From Congregibacter brevis (GTDB lineage: Bacteria; Pseudomonadota; Gammaproteobacteria; Pseudomonadales; Halieaceae): a stretch of 64,000 nt of DNA. Positions 1 to 5,839 of this stretch are shown piece by piece. Below the pieces are notes generated by a model, which was given only the letters and a program-made list of their open reading frames with translations, did not search any database and was not told the origin of the DNA. Both the position numbers and the translations under genes were made by a program. The first letter of the stretch is position 1, and every line of letters starts with the position of its first letter. The stretch spans positions 2,170,001-2,234,000 of the forward strand of contig NZ_CP136865.1 in the NCBI RefSeq assembly GCF_045689245.1, read 5' to 3'.

Positions 1-158
1 CCCGGGCGTGCACGCTCGCCACTTCCCGCTGGTAAAAAATGCGAAAAACTGTGGTCGCAGACAGGGCAGTGCACTGCATCGCCCCGATACTTGATCGGAG
101 AAATAACGTTATTGCGCCAGCTTCGGAAACGCACCTCTAGAGATTTGAGGAACTGCAT
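1..158 (-). CDS. Methyltransferase-like protein, N-terminal fragment cut by the window edge
   Basis: Reading leftward from an ATG at 156-158 the frame stays open to the window edge for 52 codons. It begins MQFLKSLEVRFRSWRN and then shows a CPVC motif followed by an aromatic and basic stretch (CPVCDHSFSHFLPAG). A CxxC pair followed by FLP is typical of the N-terminus of a group of SAM-dependent methyltransferases that carry a small zinc-binding segment before the Rossmann domain. The SAM-binding region itself lies outside the window, so the assignment rests on this short segment only. A zinc-finger protein of another kind is possible. Confidence 0.45.
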   Translation of the reverse strand, partial: MQFLKSLEVRFRSWRNNVISPIKYRGDAVHCPVCDHSFSHFLPAGSGERARP

Positions 159-231
159 TGTCTAGCAACCAGTCACTGCGCCCGTTTCCGGCCGCAGTGC
201 ATAACAAGGCAATAGCAAGGAATCCACCTGT

Positions 232-603
232 CTAGCCAAAAACAAAGAATGCGAGCTTGTTGCCGTCCAGGTCTTTAACATAAGCGCCATAAAACACATC
301 AGGGATACGTTGCCCAGGCTCGCCGTCGCAGGTTGCTCCCAGCTCTATAGCTTTTGCGTAAAGCGTGTCGACGTTTTCTTTGCTGCCCGCAGTGATCGCG
401 ACCATGTTGCCGTTGCCCGGATGGTTGGGTTCTTCATCATAGGGCAGACATACCGCGATCATAGGCTCAGCCATGCTCTTACCGATAAAAGCTATGCGAT
501 CCATATCGGCGGTGACTGACGCGCCCATGTCTTTGAGCAATTCTGTGTAGAAGGTCTTGGCGCGGTCCATATCGCTGACGCCGACTGTGACATAGCCGAT
601 CAT
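232..603 (-). CDS. VOC family (glyoxalase/bleomycin-resistance fold) protein
   Basis: A 123-residue single-domain protein beginning MIGYVTVGVSDMDRAKTFY, the typical first beta strand and helix of the vicinal oxygen chelate fold. The end (GAYVKDLDGNKLAFFVFG) is the usual final strand with the DPDGN-like turn. Members bind a divalent metal and act as lyases, isomerases, dioxygenases or antibiotic-binding proteins; the substrate cannot be read from sequence. The frame extends 29 codons further upstream, but the ATG at 603 is preceded by AAAGGAG at good spacing and matches the family start, so that start is chosen. It is a lone gene, divergent from the SLC13 permease. Confidence 0.85.
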   Translation of the reverse strand: MIGYVTVGVSDMDRAKTFYTELLKDMGASVTADMDRIAFIGKSMAEPMIAVCLPYDEEPNHPGNGNMVAITAGSKENVDTLYAKAIELGATCDGEPGQRIPDVFYGAYVKDLDGNKLAFFVFG

Positions 604-830
604 AGGTAACTCCTTTAAACAAACGGATGACATTATTAGTAATTCAATACGCGTAAGTTCGCGTATCGCTAGCGTACAAATTCCACGCATCTAACGCGCT
701 AGGTTTATGAACGCGGGGAGAGTGTAAAGCATATCGTGCCACAGGCAATCCATTGTAAACGTGCCGGGGTGCTTGAGGACGCATGCCGGCTACGCGTATG
801 CTCGCGTATTCAATGACTGACTAAGCCTCT

Positions 831-2561
831 ATGCCTGAACAGCTGTTCATTGCCGTGATTTTTCTGGGCCTATTCTATGGGCTGGTCTTTACGTCCTACG
901 CGCCTGCGTGGCTGTTTGCCGGCGCTATGGGCGTTGCGTATTTCGCAGGGCTAGTTGACACCCCGGAGGTGCTGGAAAAAGCCACGAACATAGGTCTGGT
1001 AACTCTGGTTCTTCTTCTGCTGGTATCCATTGGCCTTGAGAAACTGAGTTGGCTTTCCCGTCTGTCACGAGGACTAGTCGTTTCGGGTTATCGCCGATCC
1101 TTGCTAAGGGTGTCTGCGGTGACCAGCGTATTTTCTGCTCTCGTAAACAACACGGCAGTCGTCGCGACCCTGGCTAACGCACTTCGCGAGAACAACTTCC
1201 ATCTGCCCAGTCGTCTGCTCCTTCCCCTTTCCTATGCCGCGGTACTGGGAGGCACCACAACGCTTATTGGTACTTCCACCAATTTGATCGTGAGTTCCTT
1301 CCTTGAAGACGCTACGGGTGAGGGCCTGGCCTTCTTTGACTTCTTGCCTATCGGGCTAACCGTGACGGTGGTGGGTATTGTGGTGCTGTTGCTGACGCAT
1401 CGTTTGCTGCCCGCTAATCCGCGCGATGAGGTGACGGTTGCCGAGTATCTTGTCGAGGCCGAAGTGGTTGCCGGGTCCAGCCTGGTGGGGCGCAGTATTG
1501 CGGAAAACGGATTGCGCGAACTGGAGTCGCTGTTCCTGGTTGAGATTGTCCGTGGTGAGCATCTGATATCGCCCGTTGGCCCGCAGGAATACATTGCAGA
1601 AGGTGATCGACTGATATTCTCCGGTGATATCGCCAAGGTTAGTTTGCTGGGCCGGTTTGACGGCCTAGCAACCTTCGCTGCGGGAGAGGGCTTGCTCAGC
1701 GGCAACCTCGTTCAGGTGATCCTGCTTCCCGGAGCTACGGTAGAGGGTAAAACGGTAAAAGACTCCGGGTTTCGATCATTGTTTGACGCGGCGGTTGTCG
1801 GCCTTCGCAGGGGAGGCGAGCGGCTATCAGGCAAGCTGGGGACTATTACTTTACAGGCAGGTGACAGTCTTATGCTTGCCATAGGTGGCGATTTCTACAG
1901 TCGTCGCAACGTCGACAAGAACTTTCTGGTGGTGGGGTCACGCTCAGTCCAGAAGCCGCTAAGCACCTTGGTAAACAATACGGTTGGTTTGACGATGCTG
2001 GCTGTGGTGGCGTTAGCCGCCATGGGAATTCTGCCCTTGATCAAAGGACTGATCGCTATGCTCGTGCTCATGCTGGGTCTTGGTGTGGTACGCGCGGGAG
2101 AGCTCCGGCGACGTTTTCCCTTCGACATCGCAATGGTGATTGGGTCTGCACTGGTGCTGTCACAAGCCCTTGTCAATACGGGTCTTGTATCTGTCATTGC
2201 TGACGGCCTGCATTTGCAGCTGGCGGGTAAAGGGCCCTATGTGGCTCTTGTGGCGATCTATCTGTCGACCTTGCTGATGACAGAAATGATGACCAACAAC
2301 GCTGCAGCCGCGCTGGTCTTCCCTATTGCCTTTGGTTTGGCCGAGAGCTTCGGTTTGAGTGCATTACCCTTTGTGATGGCTGTGGCCTATGGGGCGAGCG
2401 CGAGCTTTATGACGCCCTATGGCTACACCACAAACCTGATGGTGCAAAACATCGGAAATTATCGCTTTGTTGATTACGTCCGCTATGGATTTCCCTTGTC
2501 CATAGTCTATTCGGTGGTCGTCCTGATAATGCTGCCAAGAGTGTTTCCCTTCACGCCTTGA
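831..2561 (+). CDS. SLC13-family permease with two central TrkA-C (RCK_C) domains
   Basis: A 576-residue inner-membrane transporter. Hydrophobic segments fill residues 1-190 and 380-576. They contain the paired NNTA motifs expected of the ion transporter superfamily: SALVNNTAVVATL near residue 105 and EMMTNNAAAALVF near 490. Between the halves, about residues 205-360, lie two soluble RCK_C-like domains (SSLVGRSIAENGLR and GATVEGKTVKDSGFR). This is the layout of sodium-coupled sulfate or dicarboxylate permeases of the SLC13/DASS type. The substrate is not determinable here, although the TrkA-C variant is often annotated as a sulfate permease. It is a single gene, followed by a convergent lipoprotein gene. 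Confidence 0.85.
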   Translation: MPEQLFIAVIFLGLFYGLVFTSYAPAWLFAGAMGVAYFAGLVDTPEVLEKATNIGLVTLVLLLLVSIGLEKLSWLSRLSRGLVVSGYRRSLLRVSAVTSVFSALVNNTAVVATLANALRENNFHLPSRLLLPLSYAAVLGGTTTLIGTSTNLIVSSFLEDATGEGLAFFDFLPIGLTVTVVGIVVLLLTHRLLPANPRDEVTVAEYLVEAEVVAGSSLVGRSIAENGLRELESLFLVEIVRGEHLISPVGPQEYIAEGDRLIFSGDIAKVSLLGRFDGLATFAAGEGLLSGNLVQVILLPGATVEGKTVKDSGFRSLFDAAVVGLRRGGERLSGKLGTITLQAGDSLMLAIGGDFYSRRNVDKNFLVVGSRSVQKPLSTLVNNTVGLTMLAVVALAAMGILPLIKGLIAMLVLMLGLGVVRAGELRRRFPFDIAMVIGSALVLSQALVNTGLVSVIADGLHLQLAGKGPYVALVAIYLSTLLMTEMMTNNAAAALVFPIAFGLAESFGLSALPFVMAVAYGASASFMTPYGYTTNLMVQNIGNYRFVDYVRYGFPLSIVYSVVVLIMLPRVFPFTP

Positions 2562-2599
2562 TCCTGGAGAAGGGATTTCCGCTCTGGCCTCAAAAAATT

Positions 2600-3256
2600 T
2601 CAGTAGCCGTTGATTCGCAGCACATGATTCAGCATCTGGGTCTGCTCGCGACGGACATCCGCATCAGCATATTGACCGCCCTCGGTGCCATCCGCGCCAT
2701 AGCTGCTCAACTTGTACTGGGGGACGGTACGACCTGATAGGCCGCCCTCGTAGTTGTAGGGGCGTCCCCAGGGGTCGATGAGGTTCTCAGGGTCGACACC
2801 GTAATCGTCTTCCAGCAATTTGTTTAAGGGATCCGGCAGCGTGGCTCTCGCGTTGTAGTAGCGTGTGATCGCCGCATCGATGACCAACATGTCGTCGCGC
2901 ACTTTGACCAGAGGTGTCCAGTCTTTGTCTGTCACGCCTATTCCAGTCAGCTCGAAAAGCGCCTGTTCGGACTCACTGCCGCAGTAAACAAGTACGTCTT
3001 CTTTTGTGGGAGCGGCAATGATCATGTCTACTCCGACAACGAACTTGCTACGACGCATGGTGAAACCATTTGACGATAGACGGGAAAAACTTCCACAGAG
3101 GATGTCGCCAGGATAAGTCTTGCTGTCGTGAATGGTGACATCGCGCTGATTCGGAAGGCTGCGCACAAGCCGCTCTTGATACTCAGCTGTATAGGTCGCG
3201 CAGCCGCCTAAAAGGGCCAAAAAGAAGAGTATCGAAAGTCGTAAAAGCATGAGCAT
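2600..3256 (-). CDS. Lipoprotein with a GspG-like C-terminal segment
   Basis: A 218-residue protein with an N-terminal hydrophobic signal ending in a lipobox (LALLGGC), so it should be lipidated at Cys19. The C-terminal third carries the signature of the type II secretion major pseudopilin: an aspartate-proline-tryptophan turn (LIDPWGRPYNYE), then SSYGADGTEGGQ and ADADV. In GspG this region binds calcium and forms the globular head. The protein lacks the pseudopilin prepilin-peptidase site, so the GspG head appears to sit on a lipoprotein body instead of an N-terminal pilin helix. No other type II secretion gene is nearby. Function is unknown. Confidence 0.7.
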   Translation of the reverse strand: MLMLLRLSILFFLALLGGCATYTAEYQERLVRSLPNQRDVTIHDSKTYPGDILCGSFSRLSSNGFTMRRSKFVVGVDMIIAAPTKEDVLVYCGSESEQALFELTGIGVTDKDWTPLVKVRDDMLVIDAAITRYYNARATLPDPLNKLLEDDYGVDPENLIDPWGRPYNYEGGLSGRTVPQYKLSSYGADGTEGGQYADADVRREQTQMLNHVLRINGY

Positions 3257-3412
3257 TCCAAGCAGTACCAGCGGGGGCGGGGAGTATGTATCTCTCGGCG
3301 ATTTCCGGCAAGGGGGATGTCAATGATTGAACGGCGGGTGATTTTGACGTGGCCGAGAGGGCGCTCGTAAGCGCAAGCTGGGCCTGTTCTTGTCGTTTCG
3401 AGGTTACGGTAA

Positions 3413-4222
3413 ATGACTCCAAGGCTCTGTTGGAGACTGGTGTTTTCACCCTGGCATGTATTCTCGGTGATCCTTTTTGTGACTCTTTCTCAAGGAGCTT
3501 CGGCGCAGTCCCCCATTAATATTGATCAGCTGTTGGCCAAGGCCTCCACATGGCAGGTGAGCAGCAGTTTTGACTATCGCGGGGTATCTTTTGCTTCCGT
3601 ACAGCGGGAACGTAGGGCGACTTTTTCGACTGGTATTCGCTACGGACTTACCCGTCGATTCGAGCTGAATGGCAGATTCAGTGCGTCTGAGCAAAGGCAG
3701 GAGTTTGCGGAACTGGAATTTCGCCAGAAGACTCGCGAGGTCAATCTCGGCGCGAACTGGCTAATAAAGGCTGAATCCGCGCTACCAGCGCTGCTTCTTG
3801 AGGCGCGAGCAGTGATTCATCGTAATGGATCCACAAGCCGCAAACACTTGCCAGAGGGGCGCTTGGGTATCACCACTTACAAGAGTCTTGATCCGGTAGT
3901 GCTTTCTCTGTCAGCGGCCATGACCATCCAGCGAGACTACCGTTTAGCGGAAGGAACGGTGGAGCCTGGAGTCGCTTGGAGGATAGAGCCGGGCGTCAAT
4001 TTTGCCGTAAACGCTAATGTCACCTTGTTCGGCGGTGTTTCTATCGAGCGGCGCAATGCCTCATCAGTGAACGGTGACAGCTTTGCGGATCAAAGCGAAC
4101 GGGTGGTGATTCGCGGCGGGATCGCATTGGCAGTAGCCGGTCGGCATTCGGTGTTTGTGAGTGGTGATATCGCTAGTGATCATCAGGGCGGTATGAATCT
4201 GCAATGGTTTTACGAGTTTTAG
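3413..4222 (+). CDS. Exported outer-membrane beta-barrel-like protein of the C39 cluster
   Basis: A 269-residue protein with a signal peptide (hydrophobic residues 13-28, cleavage probably after GASAQ). Beyond residue 45 it shows alternating polar and hydrophobic strands with many aromatic residues (TFSTGIRYGLTRRFELNG, VVIRGGIALAVAGRHSVFVSG) and it ends in aromatic F-Y-E-F, the usual closing signal of outer-membrane barrels. GAGG precedes the ATG. It is the first gene of a plus-strand group with a precursor-like peptide, a small membrane protein and a C39 peptidase. A plausible role is an outer-membrane channel or anchor for the peptide product, but that is inferred from position only. Confidence 0.6.
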   Translation: MTPRLCWRLVFSPWHVFSVILFVTLSQGASAQSPINIDQLLAKASTWQVSSSFDYRGVSFASVQRERRATFSTGIRYGLTRRFELNGRFSASEQRQEFAELEFRQKTREVNLGANWLIKAESALPALLLEARAVIHRNGSTSRKHLPEGRLGITTYKSLDPVVLSLSAAMTIQRDYRLAEGTVEPGVAWRIEPGVNFAVNANVTLFGGVSIERRNASSVNGDSFADQSERVVIRGGIALAVAGRHSVFVSGDIASDHQGGMNLQWFYEF

Positions 4223-4267
4223 TGGTGGGGATAATCCCTAAGAAGTAATGATGAAAGGAATCACATT

Positions 4268-4606
4268 ATGCAAATCAAAAGGAAACAGTGGGCGGCCGTC
4301 GCCGCTATAGGTTTACTCGTCGCGCAAGGAAGCTTGGCGAGAGATGTCGCTACGAATGGCGATCTAGAGAAAGCGAGGCAGAAGTCCTTCATGTCGGCGG
4401 CATTTCAGAGTCCTGCCTCGAGCACTGTAAGGCCACTTGATGCACAACTCATGGATACCACGCAGGGCGAGCTTTGGCCCTGGATCTTTGGAGTGGTCGC
4501 TGTCGATATCAGCCTCGCAAGCTTCTTCTGGGGTGAGTATGTGCCCATCATGGCTGCGTCTGGCGGTGCTTGTATCACCTGCGATATAGGCAAAAAGGCC
4601 CGATAA
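4268..4606 (+). CDS. Small exported peptide precursor, possible substrate of the C39 peptidase
   Basis: A 112-residue protein starting with AAAGGAA before the ATG. Residues 1-24 form a Sec-type signal (KRKQWAAVAAIGLLVAQGSLA). A leader-like stretch (RPLDAQLMDTTQGE, about residues 56-69) resembles the end of double-glycine leaders that C39 peptidases cut, but with GE in place of GG or GA. It is followed by a 25-residue hydrophobic core opening with LWPW, then ASGGACITCDIGKKAR with a CxxC pair near the C-terminus. Bacteriocin-like precursors share this general plan. The next genes are a two-helix membrane protein and a C39 peptidase. The cleavage site and activity are inferred. Confidence 0.6.
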   Translation: MQIKRKQWAAVAAIGLLVAQGSLARDVATNGDLEKARQKSFMSAAFQSPASSTVRPLDAQLMDTTQGELWPWIFGVVAVDISLASFFWGEYVPIMAASGGACITCDIGKKAR

Positions 4607-4626
4607 CAGAGCCTGATAGCTTTGCC

Positions 4627-4688
4627 GGACAACTCTGGATAACAACTCCGGATCACAACTTCGGATAACAACGCCGGATAGCAAAGCG
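4627..4688. repeat. 13-bp tandem repeat downstream of the precursor gene
   Basis: Four units of a 13-bp repeat start at 4637, 4650, 4663 and 4676 (consensus GGATAACAACTCC, each unit with one to four changes), preceded by a shortened unit at 4627. The block lies in the gap between the precursor gene and the next gene. A little downstream two copies of GTTGATCAA occur at 4740 and 4753, also 13 bp apart. No hairpin plus T-run is evident, so a terminator role is not supported. Confidence 0.7.
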
Positions 4689-4786
4689 TGTAAGAAAGGA
4701 CGGCGGGGCTGATGAAGCCCTGCCGCCCACTCACCATAGTTGATCAAGGAAGTTGATCAAAAGTTTCGAACGGGGAAAAGTTGGTT

Positions 4787-5068
4787 ATGACTAACGCAGC
4801 CTTAATCAAAAAGTCTCTCGATGCAGAGTTCATTCGCCGCTACAACCAACTGTTTTTTGCGCATGCCACGGGCCTGTTGCCGCTTTTTGTGTTTGTCGCT
4901 GTGACATTGCTCAAGTGCCAAGCCTTGGTTTGGACAGCCGTGTATCTAAGCGGTCTCGCTTATGCCCTTAGTTTGCTCGGGCTCCGTCTTCTCTGGCGTA
5001 GGGCGATACTGATCAGCCTACAGAAGGAGGGGGTCCTCACGAGCGATTACCGGCCACCGGCTTTTTGA
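4787..5068 (+). CDS. Small two-helix membrane protein of the C39 cluster
   Basis: A 93-residue protein with two hydrophobic segments (HATGLLPLFVFVAVTLLKC and AVYLSGLAYALSLLGLRLL) separated by a short turn, with basic ends. I do not recognise the family. A TTG two codons upstream could also serve as start; the ATG at 4787 is preferred by convention. The stop codon overlaps the start of the C39 peptidase (TGATG), which implies translational coupling and a shared role, for example as a membrane partner of the peptidase or of the precursor peptide. Confidence 0.65.
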   Translation: MTNAALIKKSLDAEFIRRYNQLFFAHATGLLPLFVFVAVTLLKCQALVWTAVYLSGLAYALSLLGLRLLWRRAILISLQKEGVLTSDYRPPAF

Positions 5069-5778
5069 TGGCCACAGTAAGGCGCGTAGGCAAGTTTACG
5101 ATCCTTGGAGCCATTGCAGCCACCATTGCAGTAATCTCCATTGATACAAGCTATGCCTTTGATAACTGGGTGTCTCTGCGTGACGCGGGTATCGTGAAAC
5201 AGCAAAGGGATTTCAGCTGTGGAGCAGCAGCCCTAGCCACGCTACTGACGTATTTCTATCGGGACCCGGTTAGTGAACGAGAGCTGCTGGTGCAACTTAT
5301 CAATGGGCGTAACGACCATTACAACGACCATCACAACGACCAGCACAACGACCATGGCAGCGGCCATCACAGCGACCATCACAGCGACAACAAACAACCA
5401 GCTAAGCGCTCCTTAGGCTTGTCATTTTCCGATATGAAGATGTTGGCTCACACCCGCCATTACCCGGCAATGGGCTTTGCGGTGACCTACGAAGACCTAA
5501 AAAATCTCAGGCTGCCAGTGATTGTCGCACTGACAGTTAATGGTCGTGGACACTTCAGTGTCCTGCGCCGCGTAGATGAGTTTGGTCGAGCGTTTCTCGC
5601 AGATCCCAGTTGGGGTAATCGGCAACTAGGTCGAGAGGAGTTTCTCCGGAGCTTTCTGCGAAGCGACGACGAGGCAAGCGGTCGAATCCTGATTGTGGGT
5701 GCGCGTGGCGATAGGCTAGGGGACGACAGTTTTCTCCATCGTCCCCCACGGCGAGTATTGATATCACCGACCGAATGA
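5068..5778 (+). CDS. Exported C39-family cysteine peptidase with a His/Asp-rich insert
   Basis: A 236-residue stand-alone peptidase without an ABC transporter. An N-terminal hydrophobic signal or anchor (residues 9-30) should place it in the periplasm. The catalytic Cys sits in QQRDFSCGAAALATLL, the expected C39 context, and the His and Asp in GRGHFSVLRR and LADPSWG. FapD of the functional-amyloid system is a comparable stand-alone C39 protease. Between Cys and His lies an unusual stretch of HxxD/NDHH repeats (about residues 82-108) that is not part of the C39 fold and could bind metal. The start is the ATG of the TGATG overlap. Its likely substrate is the exported precursor encoded two genes upstream. 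Confidence 0.8.
   Translation: MATVRRVGKFTILGAIAATIAVISIDTSYAFDNWVSLRDAGIVKQQRDFSCGAAALATLLTYFYRDPVSERELLVQLINGRNDHYNDHHNDQHNDHGSGHHSDHHSDNKQPAKRSLGLSFSDMKMLAHTRHYPAMGFAVTYEDLKNLRLPVIVALTVNGRGHFSVLRRVDEFGRAFLADPSWGNRQLGREEFLRSFLRSDDEASGRILIVGARGDRLGDDSFLHRPPRRVLISPTE
5311..5391 (+). repeat. In-frame degenerate 12-bp repeat coding a His/Asp tract
   Basis: About seven units of a 12-bp repeat based on AACGACCATCAC or AGCGACCATCAC lie within the C39 peptidase gene. They code a tract of repeated Asn/Ser-Asp-His-His. Because the unit length is a multiple of three, copy-number change by slippage would keep the frame and only alter the length of the His/Asp loop. Confidence 0.8.
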
Positions 5779-5839
5779 CAAGCTGTTCACTCATCGATAC
5801 CGGCTGTTCCTAGGTCGCTGGGCGCTTAGAACCTAACGC

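Noticed and set aside
3183..3449. Minus-strand ORF between the lipoprotein and barrel genes
   Set aside because: It overlaps the start of both flanking genes and shows no domain or ribosome site.
4364..4747. Minus-strand ORFs across the 13-bp repeats downstream of the precursor gene
   Set aside because: Their repetitive peptide content comes from the DNA repeat, and they overlap the precursor gene antisense.
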